From assembly GCA_035772405.1 (NCBI GenBank), contig JAYKKM010000114.1, forward strand, positions 1,134,501 to 1,198,500: a stretch of 64,000 nt of DNA, read 5' to 3'. Origin of the DNA: Chrysogorgia sp. JL179-B06 (lineage: Eukaryota; Cnidaria; Anthozoa; Scleralcyonacea; Chrysogorgiidae). Position 1 is the first letter of the stretch, and each line of letters opens with the position of its first letter. Below are positions 53,990 to 64,000 of the stretch, one piece after another. The translations under genes were made by a program, and so were the position numbers. The notes beneath the pieces were generated by a model. That model was not told the DNA's origin, ran no database searches, and saw only the letters and a list, made by a program, of their open reading frames with translations.

Positions 53990-56310
53990 TTTAAATGGTC
54001 AAGAAGCTCATTTAAAAAGTCAAATTTTCCAACGCATGCTGTCCACCGCTTCCATTTCAGCTAAAAATTAAATAGTACGCATGCGCCAATTTAGGATTTC
54101 GGCCTTACCATTTGACGAAAATACATGGAAGAGAAATGCTGAATATCAGCAAATGCAAGGCCCAACTGTTGGTCAATGCGTACAGCGCTATTACGCCTCC
54201 AGACGAGATGTAATATAAAGAATGACGCCAATGATGATGGTATATCCGTGAATAATGCTGTAGTCGTGGGAGAAAATATAAATTTCTTGCATTTTTATAA
54301 AAGTATATTGAGTTATTGTTGAAATTTCTTTGAATAAAACCAATAATTTTCGCTGTGGAGATGTTCACTGTCCAACATCTTGACCAGGAATGAGTGTTCG
54401 ATGTATATTTGCGGCTATTGCATTGTGAGGGGGTTCAATGTATATTACGTGCACAGCATGCAATATTATGAAAAAATAACACCATCGATTTTTGTTTTTC
54501 AAAAAAAAATTACTTTAATTTCTTATTACATTCGAGCTTGAATGAAATATGGCATTAGTTTAAATTTTTTTTGGCGCTTTCTCGATATATGAACAAACCG
54601 AAATTCAAATAATCGCTAACCCAAATCCTAACCGGGTTGTTGTTATAATAATTTTAAATTTCGGTTGCTCATATATCGAGAAAGGGAGATCAGTACAAAC
54701 TAGTAATAGTTTAATTTTTTGGAAAAGATGGGAAGCATTAATCAACAACTGTTTTTAATATTGCTACAGGTGCTTCGTCATCAATAACTTCCAGGGTTAG
54801 TTCAAATGCTTGTGATGAATTCTTGTCAAAGGGAGGGGGTGTGCATTTACATTTTGTAGCAGGTTTGCATTCCTCTAGAAAAAAAAAATATTCTGGCCAT
54901 TGTTTTAGAGTTGTTACGATATCTTCCATCATTATGTTCATTATTATCACAGGGTAATTTTAAATTACTTGCATCAGAAATGTTTGGATGAAGTGTATTA
55001 TCAAGGGTTTTTCTGAAAAAATCAATTACAATTTTTATATAAGAGTGTTGTTGTGTATCAAATGAAAAAGAAAAATAAGAGGTAGTTGTAAAAGATGTAT
55101 GCATAAAACAAAAATAAGCAGAAACTGAATAAGAAAAACACGAGCATATTCTAAAAAATTTTTAAAAAATCAAGAAAGGTGGAAAAGATTATGTTATGGA
55201 AATGGTAGATTCCCTATTTACTGGACTAAATTTTTTTAAAAAACAAAAATTAAAATGACTATCCATCACAAATAAGAGAGGGTATATAACAGAGAGAAAG
55301 AATGGGAGATTGAATAGGATTGATAGCCTTCAATTGAATACTGAATTTGAAAGCGTATCTTATGATTATCTCAAAGAACATCAAGTTTGCGAAATATGAT
55401 TTGGCAGATATATAAATGCAGGATATTTGGCCATTAACACCGAAAAGCATCTAGGTGTAGTTGCCTACCTTCTGGCGCTTAGCCCACACAGGAAAAATAA
55501 CAGAAATTCAAACCTGCTTTTATTTTGGTTTTGATCTGGAAATGGGCTGTATTTCGGTTTAAATTCAAAATTGGAGAAATTGAAATTTACCAGACTTGTA
55601 TCTTTGTTCAATAACCAGAGTTGGCTATTTAAAATACCAAACATGGAAAGTGTATGGATAATTTTTTCCAAATCAGTATATTAGAAAATCCATGTAAAGA
55701 AAATGGCAATCCAAACAAGGTTTAATAGAATATCCAGCTAGAAAAAACCAACCCTGGATTATTCAAATAACCATAATTGCTTATCAAGTCAGTATTACAT
55801 AATTGCTTATCAGTGCCCACATATATTAACACACATGTTCTCCATCAAACAGTCTTAAATTTCGCCTTCCCCCCTGCCCGAACAATCAATGTTGACTGTG
55901 GAACTGCTTTACTAGGTTATAACCATTTGAGAGGAAAATGGTGGGACTTGTTGCAATTTGAGTGTTGCCGCAAAAATTGCTTGATCCATTACGTCTGATA
56001 GAATTTTTCCAGTCAGGTTCGACACTATTTGGGGGAGGGACAGGCAAAGTATACAGCTTCTAACCACAAGATGTTCAAATGAATACGCAATAAAAACAAG
56101 AGAAACAATTTAACAACTAAAATATCTTTCATATATATACTTTTCAAACAATACCAGAACTGTGCTGCAAATCTATTTCTCTGTGATGCGTGATATTTCC
56201 ACATCATCTTGTGTTACTTTGTACAGTTCAACATGATCATCAACAACAACCTTTTTTCTTTAAGTAATACTGATGCAACTGCTCGTATGTGTGTGTATTC
56301 CTGTAGTAGT
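53990..56310. other. Mostly gene-free region, one MITE
   Basis: Apart from the MITE at 54577-54684, I see only short frames without domains. Some AT-rich exon-like minus-strand text near 54740-55104 has no recognisable family. Confidence 0.35.
54577..54684. mobile_element. MITE with CTTTCTCGATATATG inverted ends, copy 2
   Basis: Same ends and same flanking logic as copy 1 but with only one to two CCTAA-type units inside, so the copies differ mainly in repeat number. No coding content. Confidence 0.8.
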
Positions 56311-58575
56311 AAATAAATAAATAATTTAATGAACCAATATTGCAGCAACAGCTGAATTACATTGGGAACCTAGCTACAAAGATACTATGTCTATAAATTA
56401 CATGATCGTACTAGAGCAGATATAAAAGACTTCCTAAATCTATCAGTATGATAATGAGGTTCGATAAATAGTCGTTTATGTCTTAGAGAATATCTTGAGT
56501 TGACATTAAAGGTGGGTAGTAATTGATGCAACCTATGCGTACGATCGTTCACAATGGACTTAAACAGTTTTTCGCAGAACACACTGCGACGATCAGCTAG
56601 CGTGGGGAGCTTGCAGGTTGTTAGACCATCACTGTATGCTACACCAGGTCCCAAGATGATACGAATGGCACGTTTTTGGATACGCTCCAGATCGTCACTG
56701 AGATATCCAGGCAGGGCGTAATGGCAAACGGGCGAGGCATATTCCACAACACTACGAATGCACGTACAATAAAAATAGACAATGTCCTTGGTGGAAACTT
56801 TAGCGCGCTTCAGTTGTGTAAGAAAGTACATACGTTTAGATGCCTTTTTCACCACAGAGTTGACGTGACAGTTCCACTTAAGATCATTGCTAATAATAAT
56901 TCACAAAACCTTGACTTGCCAAACAAGTTCGAGTTCTTTGTCATTAATGGTCAACGGTGGACATTGAGTTACCGGTTTGGAAAATTGTACACGCATTTCT
57001 TTGCACTTTCTTTCGTTGAGCGTGAACCTTAAATTGGTTGACTGGCTATGGATACTGTCAGCCACTCTTTGCATGTCGCTTGCACACCCCTTCGGGACGA
57101 CTTCTATGATTGTAAGGTCGTCGACATATTTCCACAATTTGACACCGCTGACATCTAGATCATTGATCATCAGAAGGTAAAGCCAAGGGCCTAATTTGGT
57201 GCCTTGGGGAACTCCTGCAGGAACGGGACACCAATCAGAGTAGAAACGACCTTCTAATTTTACTCTCTGCTGGCGACCAGTAAGAAAATTGGTTACCCAA
57301 GTCGTAACCGAACGTGGTAGGTCAAGAGTTAGGAGCTTTCCAACAAGGATTTGATGGTCGATGAGGTCAAAAGCTTTACGAAAATCGAGTAAAGCCATCC
57401 TAACAAGAGAGCCATTACCATCAGTCGAGCTTGTCAGATGGTGAATCATACTAATGAGGGCATGAGTGGTCGAAGACTTTGGCACAGTACCAAATTGACG
57501 TGGGTCTACTTCCGCTAGCATGGCTGGCTTGATGTATTTTTCGACTACAACCTCTTCTGCCATTTTTGACAGAATGGGAGTCAGTGAAATAGGTCGCAGA
57601 TGATTATCAACTTCAAACACAGGCTTTTGCTTAGGTAAGGGTACAACATCGGCCATTTTCCAAGATGCGGGTAGTTGGCATTCGCGGAAGGAAGCATTGA
57701 AGATGTCATTAACGGGCTTAGCTAAAACATCCGCGTTTTCTTTAAGAATCCAACTCGGAAGACAGTCGGGTCCAGGCGCTTTCGAAGACTTTAAGTGCAC
57801 TAACTGTAGGAAAACAGAGTCATCAGTGGAAACATCTTCCAGCGTCGCCACCTCAGTTGGAGAACAAGGTTCGTGTCGTGAAGATAGTGGCGAAAAGGAA
57901 GCCATTGGTGATAAAAAGGCTTGATTAATACGGTTGGCCAAGTTAGTAAACTGAACACAAGGAGAAGAAATCCCATCATTGACATCGTTCAACAAAAGGC
58001 GTAAATCATTCGATGGTGAGATGGGGTCCATTCCACTCAAGGATTTTACTTGTTTCCACCAATGTTTGGGCTTAGACTCCTTTAAGTGGCACACTTTTGA
58101 TTGGAAAAAGGCATCACGACATTTCTTCCTCTCTTCATTAACACGATTACGAAGAACCTTGAAAAGGGCTACGTTGCCATTTGCGAACGCTTCTTGGCGC
58201 TGTTTGACGAGAGCTTTAAAATGCGGAGTTATCCAGGTGGGCTCGTTAGAGCAGGACTGCAAGCATTTTAGAGGTAACAGGATTTCCATGCCGGTTCGAA
58301 TGATCGTTTCGAAAGTTGCAAGCTTTTCTTCACAACCGTGGTGGACATCAAGGATAGACCAGTCGATTTCTTTGACAAAAGCGCTAAAAGCAGCTCTGCG
58401 ACTAGCCCGTAAATCTCTGATCTTGCGTGTAACTTTCTTTTTGTAAGACAGACTTCTTGATTTTGGTTTTACCGAGACTGTTACGTGGTCGGAAAGGCCA
58501 AACGGTGACAATTTCTCGGGTGGTAAGTCCAAGCCATACAAGGATTATCAAACTTGCTGACATAAGGTTCAAATC
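56311..58575 (-). mobile_element. Non-LTR retrotransposon (CR1/Jockey group), 5'-truncated
   Basis: The last part of the endonuclease (LSPFGLSDHVTV) begins right after the 5' break near 58575. RT and C-terminal domain follow, then a 3' tail ending in ATTT repeats near 56311-56330. The copy is much better preserved than the one at 36.6-40.1 kb and probably younger. Confidence 0.8.
56391..58541 (-). pseudogene. Reverse transcriptase of a CR1/Jockey-type element, single in-frame stop
   Basis: A 546-codon frame to 56901, then the same frame resumes after a TGA (56901-56903) and runs to 56391, about 716 codons in total. Motifs in order: SKAPGPDCLPSWIL, HLRPISLTPILSKM, ALLDFRKAFDLID (first Asp), AGVPQGTKLGPWLYL, WKYVDDLTI (catalytic pair), then thumb and the C-terminal DLERIQKRAIRIILG segment. 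It copies element RNA at a nicked target. One nonsense codon is the only visible break after the 5' truncation. Confidence 0.85.
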
Positions 58576-59570
58576 TGTAAAGGAGAACAACAACCTTAAT
58601 ACAAACGTTTGGCTACCTTAAAATGCACAGCTCCAGTTCTTGGCCGAAACGAAGGAAGGTAAAAAATCTGATAAAAAATTATATTTTAAAGTTGTCACTA
58701 TGAAATAGCAATTTTATATCATAGTGTAACCTTGGTCACATGCACGTTGTGGTTGTATTGATTTTTCATCGAATTATAATGCGCATCTCGGATTTAGAAG
58801 CTATGTTTTATCCAATTTGAGGAAATTTCATGAAAATAAATTTTGAAAAACGATGAAATTTGAAGGATAATTTTCGATTAAGAAAATTTTAAACAAATGT
58901 GGAATGGTAAATCCTTCAAATAAAAATATTAGGCCAATGAATCCCACATGGATTTGAAACTACAGCATGAATTTCAAAATAATTTTCATTATTGGTAGAT
59001 TTTCCACATCAGGACTTTCAAATATACTATTTACATAATTTTGCACGGCATGTACACATCTTTTAATAGTGAAGCCTTGGATAAGGTCGACCGCATAAGC
59101 GATGATCGGTCGCCATTTGTTCGACATCATTCGCCAATTCCGGAAACGACGATAGCGATGTGCGTATCGCCGAAGTATTGGGTAGTCCATTTTTCCCAGT
59201 ACCCTGTGACCCCCTCCCACAAGCAATCGTCCTCTGGATGCAGTTTGTTAAATGGTATTTTTTCTCACTCAGAATATAAACATCGGCAAACAACGTAATT
59301 ATTGCACATTCGAAGAAAGTCTGATCACTTTTCGTGTAGAAAATAATTTGTCTTGTTGCAAATACTGGTTGCTAAACCAGATAACCGTTTTATCATAACC
59401 ACAGTTGCACATGACTTGCGCATTTCGTCCTTAGACTATCAAGTCATGTGATCAATCAAGCTGCATTATTCGCAGACAAGAGTTATACGGAAGAGAGCTG
59501 AATGCCACTTTAGGGAGTCAATGCTGATGGAATAATATATTCTTGGTTTTCACGCATTCCTTAAGGACTA
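58576..59570. other. Gene-free spacer
   Basis: Overlapping short minus-strand frames near 58960-59293 do not agree on one protein and show no domain. No repeat noticed. Confidence 0.35.
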
Positions 59571-59621
59571 AAATGACAAAGGCACGGCAGCCATGTTGGT
59601 GTACATAACATTAGAGGTTAA

Positions 59622-60328
59622 AGTGCCTATACAGCCCTTTCGTTTTTTAGTTATCTGTATAGAGGATGAAAAAGTAGCTGATAAAGTTAATTTATAGTTT
59701 TTGATTTGGACTTTTCGTTTGGAAGATATCACTCTTTATACATTGCTATTTATATGAAAAAGCCGCAAATTAGAAAGGCCTGGAACGAGCCACACTGTGA
59801 CGTCATTTAAGGGACGAATGTGTGTTTTGCCTTGGAGAACTTGTAAACACTGTATGAAACACACTGCAAGATCTCTATGTGATATTCATATTTACTGTCC
59901 GCATATCGTTCAAGTAAGGAATAGTGCAAGTAAAGTATCGTTCAAGTAAAGAATACGATGGACAGATATTTTTCTTTAAAATTCGCTTCATTAGAACATC
60001 CATACACTGTGTATCTGTCAGGCATGATTGAATAGTTCAACATAAACGATAAATTTTATAGTATAATCTGGGAATCGAGCTCGTTTGTCTACGAAGCTGG
60101 GAAGATCGTGGACTCATCTCTTAAATGACGTCACAATCTAGTTTCCAGACTCCAGAATTGGCAGAAATACGTTTTCGGTTTTTAATCGGAATTTGCTTAC
60201 ATTTCTTAATTTGGATGCAAAATATCTTCCAAACGAAAAGTCCAAATCAAAAACCGTAAAATAACTTATCAGCTATTTTTTGATCCTCTATACAGATAAC
60301 TAAAAAACGAAAGGGCTGTATAGGCACT
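59622..60328. mobile_element. piggyBac-type MITE flanked by TTAA, long arms
   Basis: TTAA at 59618-59621 and 60329-60332. Arms start AGTGCCTATACAGCCCTTTC and end GAAAGGGCTGTATAGGCACT and stay paired, with small gaps, for over 100 bp (down to GGACTTTTCGTTTGGAAGAT and its complement). Outside it, CCATGTTGGTGTACA (59591-59605) and its inverse TGTACACCAACATGG (60352-60366) suggest insertion inside another palindromic element. Confidence 0.85.
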
Positions 60329-60369
60329 TTAATGAGAAATATTTTGTTAGTTGTACACCAACATGGAGG

Positions 60370-61775
60370 CGGTGACGTTATGTGCCAACCAAGAATAGCA
60401 AATCACTTTGAGCGTTCTTCGATCTAAAACAGCTACAGCAATTAGAGTTATTTCAAAGTAAAGAAGATTCCTTCCAAGGTAAGAAAACTTATATATATAA
60501 ATACACCATTGATAGACTCGAAATATTGACGTCAACGATTTAATGACGCCATATTAAAAATAGGGGCAAGGTAGCACAAAAACCAGGAGAAACCCCCTTG
60601 GCCCCCTAAAAGAAACCCTGTCTAAGCCTGTCATATATTTGCACTTAAACTTTAGATTCATTATTTAGTAATATAGCAAGTATCTATATCTGCCTAGACT
60701 ATCTTCTTTAAACAGTAACATCTCTACAGTTGGCCAGTAGGGAGTGGCCAAAGTCAAATTTAATTGATGCACCTATATACATGTATAATATCCCAGTTTA
60801 TGTTGAAATAGTTAGCATTTGACACTACATGCGTTCTCATACATGTACCTCTTCAACACCAGTCAAAAAATACGACCAGGTCATCATGATCTCCTCTTCC
60901 ACTCGTCTCCTTTTGGATTTATTTAATCCTGATTTTTCCGATGTTGGGTCAAATACGCCAACCATAACCACTTAATCCGTCCGAACTGAAACAAACTGAA
61001 ATTTAACTATTTTAATCTAACAATTTTGGAAATTTACAACGTCAAAAAATGGCCCGTCCGAAAGTCGAACGGATAACAAATTTAAGGCATAAGGATCAAG
61101 AACGGCCGCGTTAGTATATTAATTCGTTTTTCGCTTTGTTACCTTTGTTACCACCTGCCAGGTGGTTATGTTTTTACCTCTGTTTGTGTGTTTGTAAGCA
61201 GGATATCTCGAACATTAATGAACAGATTTTCATGAAAGTTAGTAGAAAGGATGCGTATGCCAAGGACCAATCCATTAAGTTTTAGATTTTAAATTTGGAG
61301 CCATCCAAATTTAATTTTTATCAATATTTCATCCGATTGCCAAATTGGATGAAATATTTATAAAAATCTGTCTGAAAGCTTCTCCGTGTCGAAGAAATGA
61401 ATGAACAAAACGCTTGATTGTGCTCATTTATTACCCTGACAGGATGCATAATCTTTAATATTCACAAAACAACGGGCTTGTCAGTGTCATTGTTTGTGCA
61501 CTCTACAGAACAAATCTTGCTTTAATTTAATTGCACTGTGATAACAGATTTTTGCACTGTTGTTTGGGATTAACTGCAGTAGCGTAGCAATAGGCGGTTC
61601 TTTGAACCAGGGCCCCCGAATGTCCAGGGGCCCCAATCAGAGTCAAAAAACATTTCCTTGTTTATTATTAGACATTAACAGTATACAGTAATTAAAACCA
61701 GGGTTGATCTCCTGAGCACTAGCTGGGCACCCAACAAATTGTTTAGCGTGACTCAAGGACGATTTTCTACAATTA
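60370..61775. other. Gene-free spacer
   Basis: No coding frame supported. A small palindrome, ATTTCATCCGATTGCC-AAATTGGATGAAAT, lies near 61325-61356. Confidence 0.35.
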
Positions 61776-61959
61776 AGCCTGGTTTTCGTTTGGTCGTCAT
61801 GACCGCAACGGTTCATAGTGGACAATGCAAGTGTCTATCTTTCTTTGCAACAAGTAAAGACTGCTTTGCAACAGCAGACAAAAGACAAGATAGATTGACA
61901 CTATTACATCGACCACTGTGACACCGTTGCGATCGTGGCCACCAAATGTAAACCAGGCT
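61776..61959. mobile_element. PIF/Harbinger-like MITE, AGCCTGGTTT ends
   Basis: AGCCTGGTTTTCGTTTGGTCG at the left, CCACCAAATGTAAACCAGGCT at the right, and a 3-bp TTA on both flanks (61773-61775, 61960-61962). CCGCAACGG and CCGTTGCG extend the pairing. Same terminal heptamer as the MITE at 51051-51227. Confidence 0.75.
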
Positions 61960-61962
61960 TTA

Positions 61963-63040
61963 TTGGCATGCCATTGCAGGGACCTGTTATTCAAAAGGCA
62001 TTTATATTTCGGTCAGACGAATTTCCCGTTTAGCACAAAACAAATAATTTTTTTACAGTGTGAGAAGCATAGAAGATTTATATTTTTTAGTTTTTTTTTA
62101 AAATTTATTACCAAAGATCTCTATCTCATTTAATCTCAAACCATAGTTGGGAAAAATAAATTGGTGGGGCTGCAGCCCCTTAGCCCCCACGGTTCCTACG
62201 GCCTCCTGATATTGAATATATTCAAATTAAATTTTAATGGAAAACAGGTTTCCACTTGTATTTATTAGATTATCACCACAGAAGCAGAGGGGATTTGCCT
62301 GGGAAAGGTGTTGTGCAATCACCAGTAAGTGAAAAAGCAACACTAGTATCCAAAAAAAGTCTGGTGGTCTTCGCTTCCTTTGTCCAGAGGAGCAAAGTAA
62401 AGTGAAGAAACTGCTTGAGCTCTATGAGACAACAGAGAAAAAAGAGGCTTCCACACAAACTCCAGTGGAAGCTTTGGAATGCTGCTGCCAAGGTAGAGTT
62501 CTTCAAAAACTGAAAGAAACTGAAAGAACTGATCCTCTCCAGAATGTGTGATACAATACCTGCCCACATAAGAGAGGATTACAGTGAAATGCCAAATCTA
62601 TTGCTGAGTACACTTCAACCCCAGCCATCATTACAGGCAACTTCCGAGCCAAAAATTGTGCTAGACGAGCCACCTTCTGTGCAGCATTGGTTCCTGCAGT
62701 GACCGACAACCAAGAATTTTCAAATAACAGCTGCTTGATGGGTAGCCCAGAAATGTTTGAGATTTTTAGAAGTGCCTCCATGACAAATTACGCTAAAAAT
62801 CTAACTTTTGAACTATTTAATACAGAATTACATGGAGCCAACTGTGCTGGTGTTAAGGGCAAACAGGGACTTGAAATAGATCCAAAAATGGCCATAGTAA
62901 AAATATATACTTTCAGTAAATACAGTGTGGTGGATAGGCCTAAAGCTTGAAGTTTGTGCAGAAAAGCAATTGTCTCTGCATTACGTATAAAGCTGAAATG
63001 AACACTAATTGTTATGGGGCGGTATCACGGACAAAAATAC
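61963..63040. other. Coding-like remnants, no assignment
   Basis: Plus-strand text at about 62370-62540 (SKVKKLLELYETTEKKEASTQ) and 62570-62700 looks like decayed exons in shifting frames. No domain recognised and no clear gene model. Confidence 0.3.
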
Positions 63041-63044
63041 CAGG

Positions 63045-63150
63045 TCGTCAACACGACACGACGTTTATATGGCAACACGACACGACGATAGGGCAACACG
63101 ACACGACGATAGGGCAATACTAAACGACGACACGGCAATATGACACAACG
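63045..63150. repeat. Minisatellite, ~22-bp CAACACGACACGACG unit
   Basis: CAACACGACACGACG followed by a short spacer (TTTATATGG, ATAGGG) occurs three times at 63049-63110 and continues with diverged units to about 63150. Related wording (GTGTCGTGTC) reappears inverted at 63212-63221. Confidence 0.75.
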
Positions 63151-63420
63151 TTACAAATTATTGCGTCTGTATTTCTTCACAAAGCTACAAATCGTCTACA
63201 CTGGATCTTTGTGTCGTGTCAAGGTCACACGGCGGAAGGGACAAAAATAACAAGGTTCATCACGGGTCTGGTAACTAACGGTTTAACGCCCAGCGCGCGC
63301 TCGTATTGCAGTCGTAAACTGTCGGAATCTTTTTAATTCATCAACATTTCAACTTGGCAGGTACTTTGGAAAGCAATTTTAGAGAGACCCTTAAAGAGTA
63401 CTTTTTAAATATTTAGAATA

Positions 63421-64000
63421 ATGGGGCACCCAATAGATGATGATGTAAGAGATAGTGTAATTTACAAACTGTACTATTTACGGCATCTTTTAATCCGTTG
63501 TGAAGGTATCACAATTCTACCAGAAGAAGTGATTAGTTGCTTGGAGAGGGTTGTGAATATTTTATCAACAGATTCACATGTTAACTATACTGAAGAACAA
63601 GTCATATCAGGCAGGCAAAGCATTTATGCATGACAGAGGAAGACCTTCCTATATCATACCTCAGGAACAGCTGGAGTTATGGATTTCAAGTTCCTGAAAT
63701 GGCTACTATGCTGGGTCATCACCTACCTATACTATCAAGTTTTGTGATTGGTTGATTCAAACAATAAAACAATAGAATCAACCACAAAGAAACCAATGTC
63801 CTAACCCTATCACTTTTGTTCCATATAGCCAATCACAAAACCTGTTCATTTTAGGTCCGTATTTACCCACTACGCTTAAAGTAAGTGCGAAGACAGTCCA
63901 GAGGAGACTCTCAGTATATGGTATGTCTATAACTGCAAAATATGCAGATATATCGGATGAAAGTCTAGATAACCATGTTGTAGAAGTTCTACAAATGTTC
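63421..64000 (+). CDS. 5' part of an HTH-containing, rve-transposon-type gene
   Basis: The first exon-like frame runs 63421-63633. The coding sense then continues in another frame (GRPSYIIPQEQLELWI, about 63640-63710), is interrupted by a likely intron or insertion ending TTCATTTTAG at about 63854, and resumes with a helix-turn-helix-like stretch (LKVSAKTVQRRLSVYG, about 63876-63922) and SDESLDNHVVEVL to the window end. This order, GRPx(F/Y)xIxxEQL then HTH then a YSDIS-like segment, is what precedes a retroviral-type integrase core in proteins common in cnidarian and fish genomes. The catalytic part lies beyond the window. Confidence 0.45.

Noticed and set aside
56676..58446. Several plus-strand frames of 67-155 codons
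   Set aside because: Antisense to the well-supported reverse transcriptase on the minus strand.
62273..62781. Minus-strand frames of 74-98 codons
   Set aside because: The plus strand has the more coding-like text here, and neither strand shows a domain; no gene called.

Overview
This is a piece of an animal nuclear genome, not a bacterial one. It is AT-rich, and the coding traces outside the virus-like block are introns, splice sites and decayed retrotransposons. The mix of elements (piggyBac with a P2X7-like zinc domain, KDZ-type proteins, CR1/L2 elements with a 2A peptide, BEL/Pao, Mag-like Ty3, a tRNA-headed SINE) suggests a marine invertebrate, most likely a cnidarian such as a coral or sea anemone. 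That host assignment is inference. I see no ordinary, complete host gene; almost everything recognisable is mobile or virus-derived.

Layout. 1-4.26 kb: minus-strand Ty3/Mag-like LTR retrotransposon with its 5' LTR at 4145-4264, left end outside the window. 4.5-6.8 kb: decayed spliced KDZ-type gene. 6.9-8.5 kb: foldback elements. 8.9-10.0 kb: BEL/Pao pol fragment.

About 10.0-33.75 kb: a large Polinton/Maverick (adintovirus-type) element, conspicuously AT-rich and gene-dense. It carries the hallmark set: protein-primed DNA polymerase B (broken), packaging ATPase (broken), adenovirus-type cysteine protease (intact), double-jelly-roll major capsid protein (broken), minor capsid/penton-like protein (broken), and rve integrase (one stop near its end). 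Accessory genes include an intact SET-domain protein, a Fic-domain protein, small basic GG-motif proteins, a pair of paralogous unknown genes near the two ends, a tandem pair of Cys-rich genes, and an intact 363-residue protein whose extreme N-terminus resembles the histone H3 tail. Many breaks lie in or beside homopolymer runs, so some may be sequence errors; several are in-frame stops that are not. I could not identify the terminal inverted repeats.

33.75-64 kb: a mosaic of smaller elements. These are a tRNA-Ala-like SINE; a KDZ-type cysteine cluster; a minus-strand CR1-like retrotransposon interrupted by a 1.1 kb inverted-repeat transposon with a 3-bp target duplication; a CR1/L2 5' end with a 2A motif; three TTAA-flanked piggyBac-type elements, one of 3.2 kb; gag fragments; several foldback MITEs; a second, nearly intact non-LTR reverse transcriptase (56.3-58.6 kb); a 21-bp minisatellite; and the start of an HTH-containing transposon-type gene that runs off the right end.

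How the parts work together: in the Polinton, integrase plus PolB would support self-synthesis and integration, while capsid proteins, ATPase and protease would form and mature particles. The SET protein and the H3-tail-like protein point to possible manipulation of host chromatin. This last link is a hypothesis.
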